The notes: generated from the letters alone by a model not told the origin. 64,000 nucleotides of DNA from Algihabitans albus (GCF_003572205.1 NZ_QXNY01000003.1:620001-684000); one strand, 5' to 3'; shown: positions 17,021 to 25,595, counted from the first letter of the stretch. Numbers and translations are program-made.

Positions 17021-18694
17021 ATGACCAATGCTCTCACCGCAGATCCGGCCGTAATCGCGGATCTGCTGCGCGGCCTGCGCGAGAAGCTGCCGATCGCACC
17101 TGGGGCCTATCCCTTGCCGGGACCGCTATATGCTTGCCTGCGGCGCAAAGGCAGGCGTGTCGACGAGGTTTGGATCGAGACTGGCAGTCTGGCGAATGCT
17201 TTCGCCGAGCTTCTGCCACGACTGGAAGCGATTGGTGCGGATACCCTCGGGCTTTGCCTGACCCACGGGTGGCGTCGCGTGTCGCCGGAGCGTTTCGAGC
17301 AAGTCTTCACCAGGGCCGCGCAGGGCAAAGTCGGCATTTCGGTCGCCTTCGACGGCCAAGAACGGCGCTTGGCCCCCCTGAGCGCCATCGCCAGCAACCG
17401 CAGCTTCACGCGCTGGCTAAGCCGGCAGCAGACGGCGCCAGGCCGCAGTCTCGCCGATGTCCTGTTCGAGGGAGTGGAGATCCGATCCTTCGCAGCCCGT
17501 CAACTCCATCTCGCCCCTCTTACAGGACCTGTAACCGCCCTGCGCGGCACGCTGCTGTCGTACGGTGCGCCGCTGGTTCCGCCGGACGCGTTTGACCGAG
17601 CGGAGCTGGACCGTTTGATCGAGGGGATGACGGCCTGGCTGCATGCGAACCTGCGCGACGACGGACAACTGCCCTACAAGTACTGGCCAAGCCGTGGACG
17701 CGAGTCCGACGCCGACAGTCCCATTCGCCGCTTCATGGCGACTCTCGCGCTGATCAAGACGGCGGAGGCGAAAGACGACACGGCCTTGATGATGCGTGCC
17801 GCGGCGAACCTGCAGTTCAACCTGGACCGCTTCTACCGCTCTGATGGGCGGGCCGGCCTGATCGAGTGGCAGGGCCAGGTGAAACTGGGGGCCGTCGCGC
17901 TGGCGGCACTGGCCATTCTGGAGCATCCTCAACGCCACCGCTGGGAAGAGGCCTATCGCCGTCTCTCGGCCACGGTTGACGATCTGCATCGGGCCGACGG
18001 CTCTTTCCGCAGCTTCCTGAAACCTGCCGAACGCAACGACAACCAGAACTTCTATCCCGGTGAAGCCCTGTTGTTCTGGGCTACGCGATTGCGCGCAGAT
18101 CCCGAAGGCGACCTAGCCGCCCGTTTTCAAGCCAGTTTCATCCACTATCGCGCCTGGCACCGCGCCGCGCGCAGCCCGGCTTTCGTTCCCTGGCACAGCC
18201 AGGCCTACGCGCTTGCCTATGCGGCGCTGAACGCGGCTGAACTGAGAGACTTCGTATTTGAGATGAACGACTGGCTGTTGCCCCTGCAGCAGTGGGGCCA
18301 ACCCCTGGCGCCCGTCTTTTGGGGCCGCTTTTACGATCCCGAGCGTCCGGACTACGGCCCGCCGCATGCCAGTTCGACCGGTGTTTACATCGAAGGCCTG
18401 GCTGCCGCCCTGACGCTCGCGACCGAGGCGAGCGAGACCTCGCGGGCCGCGCGCTACGAACGCGCGATTTGGCGCGCCGCGCGCAATCTTCGACAACTTC
18501 AGTTCAAGGACGAGGTCGACGCCTTCTACATCCAACGACGCCCGCGGGTGCTGGGCGGTCTGCGTACCGAGGCCTACAACAACGAGATCCGGGTGGACAA
18601 CGTCCAACATGGCTTGATGGGACTGATGGCCGTACGCAGCCTCCTGCGCCAAACCAGTCTACAAGCCGCCGAAGTCGCCTGTTCCGACCGATAG
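17021..18694 (+). CDS. Protein of unknown function with a predicted C-terminal alpha/alpha-toroid domain
   Basis: A 557-residue soluble protein that I do not recognise. Residues 1-190 form an alpha/beta region (WIETGSLANAF, LTHGWRRVSPERFEQVF) that weakly recalls AMMECR1-like domains. Residues 195-540 are rich in paired helices with aromatic/acidic motifs spaced like the inner barrel of six-hairpin glycosidases or YyaL/LanC-like toroids: DDGQLPYKYWPSRG, ADGSFRSFLKPAERND, HASSTGVYIEGLAAAL and NEIRVDNVQHGLMG. No signal peptide or membrane helix is seen. ATG 17021 has no strong ribosome site. It lies 202 bp after ilvE in a stretch with no other feature. Confidence 0.6.
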   Translation: MTNALTADPAVIADLLRGLREKLPIAPGAYPLPGPLYACLRRKGRRVDEVWIETGSLANAFAELLPRLEAIGADTLGLCLTHGWRRVSPERFEQVFTRAAQGKVGISVAFDGQERRLAPLSAIASNRSFTRWLSRQQTAPGRSLADVLFEGVEIRSFAARQLHLAPLTGPVTALRGTLLSYGAPLVPPDAFDRAELDRLIEGMTAWLHANLRDDGQLPYKYWPSRGRESDADSPIRRFMATLALIKTAEAKDDTALMMRAAANLQFNLDRFYRSDGRAGLIEWQGQVKLGAVALAALAILEHPQRHRWEEAYRRLSATVDDLHRADGSFRSFLKPAERNDNQNFYPGEALLFWATRLRADPEGDLAARFQASFIHYRAWHRAARSPAFVPWHSQAYALAYAALNAAELRDFVFEMNDWLLPLQQWGQPLAPVFWGRFYDPERPDYGPPHASSTGVYIEGLAAALTLATEASETSRAARYERAIWRAARNLRQLQFKDEVDAFYIQRRPRVLGGLRTEAYNNEIRVDNVQHGLMGLMAVRSLLRQTSLQAAEVACSDR

Positions 18695-19085
18695 CGCCCC
18701 GGTACTTCTATCCATCGACTTCTCGATCGTCCCCATCGGTCCCGTCGCGGCCCGTCGAGGAGACCGGCTCGTCAATCAGCTTCAACGGCCAGGCGAAAAA
18801 GGCGAGCCGTGCGGGGCTGAAGCTCCCCAAGGCAGTCTCGCTTTGCTTTTGCCGGGATCGGCTGCCTGCCGAGAAACCGTCGGCTGCCGGGGACGGGGAG
18901 GTCGAGGTCGTGGAGTCGGTCTTTCGGAAGGGGGATGCACTCACGGGATCGCTCTCCTGCGTAGCCGATGGGCATTAGAGGCGGCGGTATCGGCCGCAGC
19001 CTCCATGAGCATCCCGACAACGAACCGGACCGCCGCTTTATTCCCGAGCGCTCTACTGCCGAGCAGCGGACGTGCAGCGGCAACG
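18695..19085. other. 391-bp non-coding gap
   Basis: This convergent gap lies between the unknown 557-residue protein and the subtilase gene. No open frame here has coding-like composition or a recognisable motif, and I see no terminator with a T-run, RNA gene or repeat. Confidence 0.5.
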
Positions 19086-20663
19086 CTAGGGGCTGCCGTT
19101 GCACACCGGCTCGGCCTGCAACAGGCCGTGGCCGAAGATCGGATCGTAGCCGGTCTTGCCCAGGTCGCGGGCCCGCTCTTCCAGCAGAGTCTTGAGCTCC
19201 TCGACCGACGGCCGGCCGAATTGTGCTGAGAGATCCGTGGCGGCGGCGGCAACGAAAGTCGCGGCATAGGACGTACCGCTTCGCGCTGCACCGCCGAAAG
19301 CCGTCGGCGCCCAGACATCTACCCCAGGAGCCGCCAGCGACAGATAGTTGCCGCGGTTGGCACTGCGGAACGGCCGCAGATCACGATCGATGGCAGTTAC
19401 GGCGATCGCTCCCGGATAGGCGGCAGGATAAGCTGGATCGGCCGATGGCCCATCATTGCCCGCCGCGGCGACAACCAAGATGCCCCGGCGGGTCAGGGCC
19501 GACATGGCGCGCTCCACAAGGGCATTGGCTGGACCGGCGAGACTCATGTTGATGACCGGCAAGTCGAAGCCAGCCAACCAATCGAGGGCTTGCAGGATAT
19601 CGGTCGTGCTGGCCACCGGTTGACCTTGTGCGTCCCGGTGAAAAACATCGGCGGCGTAGAGCGTCGCTTCGGGCAGGAGGCCCGGCGTTTCGCTCTCGGT
19701 CGCGCCGACCAAAAGCCCGGCAATCGCAGTGCCATGGTCGGAAAACGAGGGAGGCATGCGCTTCTCGTTGAATCGACGCGTACGGATCCGCTGCCCCTGC
19801 AGAGCCGGAGCATTGGTCGCAATCGCCGTATCGACGATACCCAACGCGAGCCCGGCACCACAACCGACACCGGCGGGGGGAAGCCAACCAACCAGGTTCT
19901 GCTGGTCACAAGCGGGGCCGCGGCAGTCGGCTTGAGCCAGACTGTAGACATGGTTCGGCGCCAAGGCGGTTGCCCCGAGACCGGATAGAGCCGCCTGAGC
20001 TTCGGCGTAGGAAACCGCGCCCAGCGAAAAACCGGTCACGGAGAGTCCGAGGTTCGCGTAGGTCGTTGCCAGACGTGGCGTCAGACCGAGCTGAACTGCG
20101 GCCGCAAAGACTTCGGGCGTGGCATCCAGCGCCAAAAGATCGGCAACATCCTGACCATCTCCACCGTCGGCCTCAGTGGTTGTCGGAGCCGTTTCATCAT
20201 CATCATCATCATCATCGTCGTCATCATCATCGTCGTCAGCGTCATCATCATCATCATCGTCAGTGTCGGCGGCGCTGTTGTCGTCATCATCACCGTCGTC
20301 ATCGCCGCCGTCGTCGCCATCACCGTCGCCGTCCCCGTCGCCATCACCGTCGCCGTCCCCATCACCGTCGCCGTCCCCGTCGCCATCACCGTCGCCGTCC
20401 CCATCACCGTCCCCGTCACCATCACCGTCCCCGTCCCCGTCCCCGTCGCCGTCCCCATCACCGTCCCCGTCGGCAAAGGCCGGGGCCGGGGCCAACAGCA
20501 GAGAGGGCGTTTCAGGAAAAGCAGATGGTTCGAGGAACGCGAAGACGACCAGGCAGACCCCACTCAAAAGGCGGCGGCGCAAAAACGTTGTGCCTCTCGC
20601 GAGGGGGGCAGGTACGGCGGGCCGCGGTATCGACGGGTCTCTGCGGCATTCGGACGATGACAT
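19086..20663 (-). CDS. Secreted S8 (subtilisin-like) serine protease with Asp-Gly repeat region
   Basis: A 525-residue exported subtilase. A long signal region (RRR near residue 29, hydrophobic to about 45, AFA at 62-64) precedes an uninterrupted run of 26 Asp-Gly pairs (65-116) and Asp-rich blocks to about 156. Residues 180-245 look like an I9-type prodomain ending in APNHVYSL. The protease domain has the full triad: Asp about 278 (GIVDTAI), His about 310 (DHGTAIAG) and Ser about 465 (GTSYAATF), plus the oxyanion Asn in AAAGNDG. Cys pairs suggest an oxidising compartment. It diverges from an ECF sigma gene with 194 bp between starts, so sigma control is plausible but unproven. Confidence 0.85.
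   Translation of the reverse strand: MSSSECRRDPSIPRPAVPAPLARGTTFLRRRLLSGVCLVVFAFLEPSAFPETPSLLLAPAPAFADGDGDGDGDGDGDGDGDGDGDGDGDGDGDGDGDGDGDGDGDGDGDGDGDGDGDDGGDDDGDDDDNSAADTDDDDDDDADDDDDDDDDDDDDDETAPTTTEADGGDGQDVADLLALDATPEVFAAAVQLGLTPRLATTYANLGLSVTGFSLGAVSYAEAQAALSGLGATALAPNHVYSLAQADCRGPACDQQNLVGWLPPAGVGCGAGLALGIVDTAIATNAPALQGQRIRTRRFNEKRMPPSFSDHGTAIAGLLVGATESETPGLLPEATLYAADVFHRDAQGQPVASTTDILQALDWLAGFDLPVINMSLAGPANALVERAMSALTRRGILVVAAAGNDGPSADPAYPAAYPGAIAVTAIDRDLRPFRSANRGNYLSLAAPGVDVWAPTAFGGAARSGTSYAATFVAAAATDLSAQFGRPSVEELKTLLEERARDLGKTGYDPIFGHGLLQAEPVCNGSP
20316..20471 (-). repeat. Hexameric microsatellite encoding (Asp-Gly)26
   Basis: On the coding strand this is 26 GAY-GGN units with codons mixed among GAC/GAT and GGC/GGT/GGG. 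A higher-order period of about 24 bp (plus strand GCCATCACCGTCGCCGTC followed by CCCGTC) recurs, pointing to recent tandem duplication. A second low-complexity part (20196-20261) is almost pure GAT/GAC and encodes blocks of 14 and 7 aspartates. All visible variation is in multiples of three, so the frame is kept. Confidence 0.95.
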
Positions 20664-20857
20664 TGCGGAAGAATCCCTGGTTGCAGGTGGTGCCGTGTAA
20701 CAACGGATGATCGGGCAAGTTTAATCCAGCCTCACCCGGTAAATTTCTGCATCGAACTGCAATTGCGCTTACAATCTTGTTCTTCGCGGGGGCTTGGGAA
20801 TAGATGCGTCATCTGGCGCGTTGTCTGCCCAGAACAACTGCATCGGGTGCGAGAGCC

Positions 20858-21394
20858 GTGAAGCAAGAACAAGAGATAAAAAAGGAACTGGTCGCGCTCC
20901 TGCCGCGTTTGCGGCGTTTCGCAACTGCACTGACCGGGACCCAGCACGAAGCGGACGACGTCGTTCAAGCGGCCTGCGAACGCGCTCTGACACGGCTGGA
21001 TCAGTGGCGGGAAGGAACTCGACTGGACTCCTGGATGTTCCGAATCGTGCAGACGGTTTGGATCGACCGCTGCCGGGCCGAAAAGCTGCGCCGGCCGGCC
21101 GGCGATCTCGATAGTGTCGCCAGCATAAGCGGAGAAGACGGCAGGGCCGTTGCCGAGTCCAGAATCGAACTGGCACGGGTGCGCAAGCTGATTGCTCGCT
21201 TGCCTGAAGAGCAGCGTACCGTACTTTCGCTGGTGTCCATAGACGGCTGCAGCTACCGGCAGGCCGCCGAGTCTCTGAACATTCCCATCGGTACTGTGAT
21301 GAGCCGCCTTGCACGCGCAAGGCGCGCCCTGGCCGAGGCCTTGAATGGCCCGACGAACAGCCCCTGGGGCAAGGTGGCAGGAGAAGGAGCATGA
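20858..21394 (+). CDS. ECF-family RNA polymerase sigma factor
   Basis: A small sigma-70 family factor (178 residues from GTG 20858; 196 from ATG 20804, which has a fair GGGA ribosome site). Region 2 runs RRFATALTGTQHEADDVVQA with LDSWMFRIVQTVWIDRCR; region 4 has RLPEEQRTVLSLVSIDGCSY, then AESLNIPIGTVMSRLARAR as the -35 recognition helix. There is no region 1.1 or 3. Its ATGA overlap with the downstream anti-sigma gene is the classic ECF arrangement. No clear ECF promoter was found in the intergenic region shared with the subtilase gene. Confidence 0.9.
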   Translation: MKQEQEIKKELVALLPRLRRFATALTGTQHEADDVVQAACERALTRLDQWREGTRLDSWMFRIVQTVWIDRCRAEKLRRPAGDLDSVASISGEDGRAVAESRIELARVRKLIARLPEEQRTVLSLVSIDGCSYRQAAESLNIPIGTVMSRLARARRALAEALNGPTNSPWGKVAGEGA

Positions 21395-22188
21395 GCGACA
21401 TGGGGGCACAGTTGAGTGACGAGAGGCTGGTTGCCTATGCCGACGGGGAGCTTCCAGAGCAGGAGGCGTTTGAAATCGAACAGGCGCTGATGGAGAACCC
21501 GGCTGCCGGGGCACGTCTCCGCGCCCTGGTCGAAGCAGGAGAAATGGCCCGTCTTGCTTTCGCCGCGATCACCGAAGAGCCGGTTCCAGAGCGGCTGCGT
21601 GCGGCAATCATGGATGCGCCGACGGCCATGAACGCCCCGACATCTGCGGATGAACCTGCGGCTACACCGGCAGAGGATGGCGCAGACAACGTGGTACGCC
21701 TGCCTCGGCGCCAAAACCGCCAGCAAACCGTCTGGCGGCCCGTGGCCCTGGCGGCATCCCTTGCGGTTGCGGTCGCGGCCGGGGTTTTCGCCTGGCTGCC
21801 CGGCGGCGAGAATGGCCAAACCGGCAACGGCCTGGCACCGCAACTCGCGGCTGCTCTGTCGCAAACGCCCAGCTACGAGCCGATTCAACTCGCTGACGGA
21901 GAACTGACCGTGCTCGGCAGCTTCCGCAGTCAAGACAATCGCTTCTGCCGGGAGTTCGAACGACTGTCGGACGGGGGTGGGGAGCGCGGCCTCGTCTGCC
22001 GCTCTGGGCCTCAGGCCGACTGGCAGATGGTCGCCGGCAGCTCAATTCCGCCGGCCGCCACGACTGAGACCGGCAGCTTCCGCCCGGCGGGGGCTGGCGA
22101 CGAAGACCCCGTTGCCGCTGCGGTCGACCGTCTGCAAGCCGGCCCGGTGCTCTCCGCCGACGAAGAGCAGCGCGAACTGGGATTGTAA
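21391..22188 (+). CDS. Membrane-anchored anti-sigma factor
   Basis: A 265-residue single-pass protein. The cytoplasmic N-terminus (SDERLVAYADGELPEQEAFEIE, residues 9-30) matches the anti-sigma/FecR-like N-terminal region and lacks the His-Cys-Cys zinc motif. One transmembrane helix spans about 117-136. The periplasmic domain (about 140-265) contains a pattern ending in FCREFERLSD and GLVCRSG with Trp nearby, resembling C-terminal domains of small surface-antigen-like proteins and suitable as a sensing domain. It overlaps the sigma gene by four bases and should hold that sigma factor inactive. Confidence 0.85.
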   Translation: MSDMGAQLSDERLVAYADGELPEQEAFEIEQALMENPAAGARLRALVEAGEMARLAFAAITEEPVPERLRAAIMDAPTAMNAPTSADEPAATPAEDGADNVVRLPRRQNRQQTVWRPVALAASLAVAVAAGVFAWLPGGENGQTGNGLAPQLAAALSQTPSYEPIQLADGELTVLGSFRSQDNRFCREFERLSDGGGERGLVCRSGPQADWQMVAGSSIPPAATTETGSFRPAGAGDEDPVAAAVDRLQAGPVLSADEEQRELGL

Positions 22189-22258
22189 AGATACAAGCGG
22201 ACAACCGCCTGCAAGAGGCTCCTAACAGCCCTTGCCCGGCACTTTCAATCCGCCTCGC

Positions 22259-22732
22259 CTAGTCTGCCGCGTCGTCGTCCTGGCGCCAGCGGGCGGCGGC
22301 TTCATCGTCACTGCTCCGTGCGTCCACCCAGCTACGCGCGCCGCCTTGGCTCTCCTCGACTTTCCAAAAAGGCGCTTTGGTCTTCAGCCAGTCGATCAGA
22401 AAATGGCAGGCTTCGAAGGCCGCTTCACGATGGGGGCTGGCACAGGCAACCAGGACGATCTGCTCACCCGGTTCCATCCGGCCGTAGCGATGGACGATCA
22501 GCGAGGCCTCCAACGGCCAGCGTGCCTGGGCCTCGGCCTCAATCCTCTCCAGCATGCGCTCGGTCATGCCTGGATAGTGTTCCAAGGTCATGGCGGCCAG
22601 TTCCGGCGTTTCCGCCATGTCGCGCACCAGACCGACGAAGGAGGTCAGACCGCCGACCCGACGATTGCCTGCCGTGAGCGCCTTCAGTTCCGCACTGAGA
22701 TCGAAGTCTTCTCGCTGGACTCTGACGGCCAT
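22259..22732 (-). CDS. moaE: Molybdopterin synthase catalytic subunit MoaE
   Basis: A 157-residue large subunit of molybdopterin synthase, which inserts sulfur from MoaD thiocarboxylate into cyclic pyranopterin. Family segments are GGLTSFVGLVRD, LEHYPGMTERML, IVHRYGRMEPGEQIVLV, SPHREAAFEACHFLIDWLK and the lysine region KTKAPFWKVE. The tail is unusually acidic (DDEAAARWRQDDDAAD). It lies 10 bases after moaD in a compact operon. Confidence 0.95.
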   Translation of the reverse strand: MAVRVQREDFDLSAELKALTAGNRRVGGLTSFVGLVRDMAETPELAAMTLEHYPGMTERMLERIEAEAQARWPLEASLIVHRYGRMEPGEQIVLVACASPHREAAFEACHFLIDWLKTKAPFWKVEESQGGARSWVDARSSDDEAAARWRQDDDAAD

Positions 22733-22742
22733 GGCTATGCCC

Positions 22743-23006
22743 TCATCCGCCCGTCACCGGCGGGAAGAGGGCCACCTCGTCACCTGGCTTCACAAGATCG
22801 CTTGGGCGCGCGTATTCCTGATTGACCGCCACGCGGATCGCCGTGCGGTCGGCCAATGCCTCGGCAAAGCCCTCACCACGACCCTCCAGCCAGCTCAGCA
22901 ACTCGCCGACGGTGGCGACTTCGGCCGGTGGCTGGACTTCTTCTTCGGAACAGCCGGTTTTTTGCTTCAGCCAAGCAAAGTACAACAGCTTCACAGGCGC
23001 GCTCAT
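22743..23006 (-). CDS. moaD: Molybdopterin synthase sulfur-carrier subunit MoaD
   Basis: An 87-residue ubiquitin-like sulfur carrier that ends in the required Gly-Gly (LFPPVTGG), which becomes the thiocarboxylate. ATG 23006 is preceded by GAGGTGA at good spacing and overlaps the moeA stop (ATGA). It works with MoaE encoded next door. An open frame extending upstream to 23192 is only read-through of moeA sequence. Confidence 0.93.
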   Translation of the reverse strand: MSAPVKLLYFAWLKQKTGCSEEEVQPPAEVATVGELLSWLEGRGEGFAEALADRTAIRVAVNQEYARPSDLVKPGDEVALFPPVTGG

Positions 23007-24259
23007 GGGGTCACCTCGCTGAAGGGCAGAAATTCGACGATCGCGCCGGATTCCAGCCTGGTCAAATCCTCGGGCAACTCGACCAGTCCGTCGGCCTCGA
23101 CCAGAGAGGACAGGATACCGGCCCCCTCGCGCGGAAACTTTCGGGCGATCAGCCGTCCATCGCTTCCCAGGGACAGGCGGGCACGCACCCACTCCCGCCG
23201 ATCCCTTTTCTTCTTGTGATCGAAGTCCGCCGTCACGGCGAAGCGATGCGGTGGCTCCACCCGGCCGCCCAGCAGGCGCAGGATCATCGGCCGCACCACG
23301 GCCAGGAAGGTGACCATCGAGGCCACCGGATTGCCCGGCAGGCCCACGAAGGGTGTCAGACCGACCTGGCCCAGCGCAATGGGGCGCCCTGGCTTGATCG
23401 CAAGCTTCCAGGCATGCAGCTTACCCTGCGATTCGACGGCTGCTTTGACATGGTCTTCTTCACCGGTGGAAACGCCGCCGGAGGTCAGCAGGAGGTCGTG
23501 GTCGACGGCGGCCTCGCCCAACGCCGCCGTCACGCTGTCGCGCCGGTCCGGCAGGATGCCGAGGTCGGAGACCCGGCAACCCAGCCCCCGAAGCAGGGCG
23601 CCAACGGTGTAGCGGTTGGAATCGTAGATGCAGCCGGGTCGCGGCACCTGCCCCGGCTCCTGCAGTTCGTCGCCGGTCGAGAAAAGCGCGACCCGCAGCG
23701 GTCGCGAAACCATCAGTTCGGTCAGCCCTGCGGCGGCGGCCAAACCGACGTCCTGCGGCCGCAGACGTTGACCTGCGCGCAGCACCGTCTCGCCCGCCGT
23801 GATATCCTCGCCGGCGAGGCGCCGGTTGCTGCCGCGTTTGATCCCGGGACGGATCACCACCGCTTCGCCGTCCAAACTGCAGTCTTCCTGCATCATCACG
23901 GTGTCCGGCCCCTCAGGCATCAGGGCTCCGGTAAAGATGCGAATCGCCTCGCCCCGGCCGGCCGATCGTCCCAGGGGGTGGCCGGCGGCCGCGCGGCCAG
24001 TGATCGGCAGGCGCGTTTCCGCCTCTGGGTCCAAGTCGGCGAAATGCACCGCATAGCCATCGACAGCGGAGTTGTTCTCCGCCGGAACCGACACCGCCGA
24101 CACCACGTCTTCGCGCAGAACCCGGCCCAGAGCCTCGCTCAACGCCACCTGCTCGACCTCGATGATGGTGTCGATACGCGCTTCCAGCAACGCCAGGGCC
24201 TCGTCCAAACGCATCAGCCGACCCCCATGTGCAAAGCAGTCGTCGCTCAATTGCGCCAT
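23003..24259 (-). CDS. moeA: Molybdopterin molybdenumtransferase MoeA
   Basis: A 418-residue enzyme that inserts molybdate into adenylylated molybdopterin. Conserved blocks are SAVDGYAVHFAD, RIFTGALMPEGPDTVMMQED, LFSTGDEL, IYDSNRYTVGALLRGLG, LTSGGVSTGEEDHVK and GLPGNPVASMVTF. The start at 24259 (MAQLSDD) overlaps the mobB stop as TGATG; a TTG further upstream is not needed. It is the second gene of mobB-moeA-moaD-moaE. Confidence 0.95.
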   Translation of the reverse strand: MAQLSDDCFAHGGRLMRLDEALALLEARIDTIIEVEQVALSEALGRVLREDVVSAVSVPAENNSAVDGYAVHFADLDPEAETRLPITGRAAAGHPLGRSAGRGEAIRIFTGALMPEGPDTVMMQEDCSLDGEAVVIRPGIKRGSNRRLAGEDITAGETVLRAGQRLRPQDVGLAAAAGLTELMVSRPLRVALFSTGDELQEPGQVPRPGCIYDSNRYTVGALLRGLGCRVSDLGILPDRRDSVTAALGEAAVDHDLLLTSGGVSTGEEDHVKAAVESQGKLHAWKLAIKPGRPIALGQVGLTPFVGLPGNPVASMVTFLAVVRPMILRLLGGRVEPPHRFAVTADFDHKKKRDRREWVRARLSLGSDGRLIARKFPREGAGILSSLVEADGLVELPEDLTRLESGAIVEFLPFSEVTP

Positions 24260-24780
24260 CAGGCCACTCCTTGCCGCCGCGCCGCGCTCAGACCGCAATG
24301 ACTCACCACGAAGTCGGCAATCGCCTCCACATCGTTCAAGTCGAGCAGCGGCCGGTCGATCTCCGGCGTCGGCCCGTCGCTGGCAATCGCGACGATATGT
24401 GGATCGTCCGCCGCCAGCAGCGGCTTGCCGACGCTGCGGCGAAAGACCTCGATCTTCTCGTGACGCTCCTTCTTGAAGCCCTCGATGATCAGCAGATCGA
24501 CTGGCGTCATTTGCGGCATCAGCTCTTCCGCGGTTGGCTCCGGCGCACCGCGATGCTCATGCATCAGTGCCCAGCGGTTGGCGGAGGTGATCATGACCTC
24601 GGTCGCCCCCGCCTCACGATGCTCGTAGGAATCCTTGCCGGGTTTGTCGATATCGAAGGCGTGATGGGCATGCTTCATGGTGGAAACGCGGTAGCCGCGC
24701 GCCACGAGCGCGGGAATCAGCTTGCGCACCAAGGTGGTCTTGCCGCTGCCGCTCCAACCTGCCAGTCCGATGATCTTCAT
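24259..24780 (-). CDS. mobB: Molybdopterin-guanine dinucleotide biosynthesis adaptor MobB
   Basis: A 173-residue P-loop GTPase-like protein that supports conversion of Mo-molybdopterin to the guanine-dinucleotide form. The P-loop is GLAGWSGSGKTTL at residues 4-16; conserved MobB segments STMKHAHHAFDIDKPGKDSY, EVMITSANRW and LLIIEGFKKE follow. ATG 24780 has AGGAAG upstream at good spacing. Its partner mobA is not in the window. The 119 bp separating it from pgsA hold no feature. Confidence 0.93.
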   Translation of the reverse strand: MKIIGLAGWSGSGKTTLVRKLIPALVARGYRVSTMKHAHHAFDIDKPGKDSYEHREAGATEVMITSANRWALMHEHRGAPEPTAEELMPQMTPVDLLIIEGFKKERHEKIEVFRRSVGKPLLAADDPHIVAIASDGPTPEIDRPLLDLNDVEAIADFVVSHCGLSAARRQGVA

Positions 24781-24899
24781 CTCGGGTCTTCCTGCCCGCC
24801 CATCCATAGGTTTCGCGATGTAGGAATACCCGAAGGCCACGCAAGTCAACCAGACAGGCCGTAGGGCTAAGGACTCCGGTGGTTCGGCGCCGCCGTTCG

Positions 24900-25463
24900 C
24901 TACTCGCCGCCCGACCCGGCCCGCATGTGGGTCAGGCCGCGGACCAGGTAGTCCCACCCGGTGATCAGAGTCAGACCGGCAGCCAGCCACAGCAGGGCTT
25001 CAGCCGCCAAGCCCAGTTCCGGCGTCAGCACGGGAGCGAGAATCAGCAAGGAAATGGCAGCGAGCTGCACCGCCGTTTTCCACTTGGCCAACTTGCTGAC
25101 CGGCATCGGAACGCTCAGTTCGGCCAGGTATTCCCGCAAACCCGAAACCAGGATTTCGCGGCAGAGAATGACGATCGCCGCCACCACCGCCCAGCCGGCG
25201 ACGTCGCCGCTGGCCACGAGCATCACCACGACGGCGGCGACCAGCAGTTTGTCGGCGATCGGGTCGAGGAATCGGCCAAGCGGCGAGACTTCGCCGCGGG
25301 CACGCGCCAGCCTGCCGTCGAGCCAATCGGTGAAGGCCGCCGCCCCGAACAGAACGAACGCCACCCAGCGGGCCGCTTCCGAATCGAAGGACAGCAAAGC
25401 CACCACGGCCGGAATCGCGACAATCCGCGCTAGCGTCAACAAGTTCGGCAACGTGGTCAGCAT
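24900..25463 (-). CDS. pgsA: CDP-diacylglycerol--glycerol-3-phosphate 3-phosphatidyltransferase
   Basis: A 187-residue membrane enzyme that makes phosphatidylglycerol phosphate. The CDP-alcohol phosphotransferase signature D-x2-DG-x2-AR-x8-G-x3-D-x3-D is intact (DWLDGRLARARGEVSPLGRF followed by LDPIADK), and four to five hydrophobic helices are evident. MLTTLPNLLTLARI at 25463 is the family-typical start; an ATG 39 bases upstream is possible. pgsA commonly sits between uvrC and moaD in alphaproteobacteria, as it does here with added genes. Confidence 0.93.
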   Translation of the reverse strand: MLTTLPNLLTLARIVAIPAVVALLSFDSEAARWVAFVLFGAAAFTDWLDGRLARARGEVSPLGRFLDPIADKLLVAAVVVMLVASGDVAGWAVVAAIVILCREILVSGLREYLAELSVPMPVSKLAKWKTAVQLAAISLLILAPVLTPELGLAAEALLWLAAGLTLITGWDYLVRGLTHMRAGSGGE

Positions 25464-25595
25464 GATCCTTGGCACCCCCGACGTCTTTCTAACATAGAGC
25501 ATCCAGAGTTACAGAGGCACGACCACGCAGTCAGGCAAGCCTTTCACCGCCGCCTGGAGCAAGATCGCCTTGGATGGAAGCGAAGCCGCCTCCAG

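Noticed and set aside
19970-20710. His- or Ser/Pro-repeat proteins on the plus strand across the Asp-Gly tract
   Set aside because: Any frame through the hexamer repeat yields a repetitive peptide; only the minus-strand frame has a signal region and a protease domain.
22856-24301. 481-codon plus-strand open frame opposite moeA/moaD
   Set aside because: Antisense to convincing genes with overlapping starts and stops; its composition is unlike a real protein.
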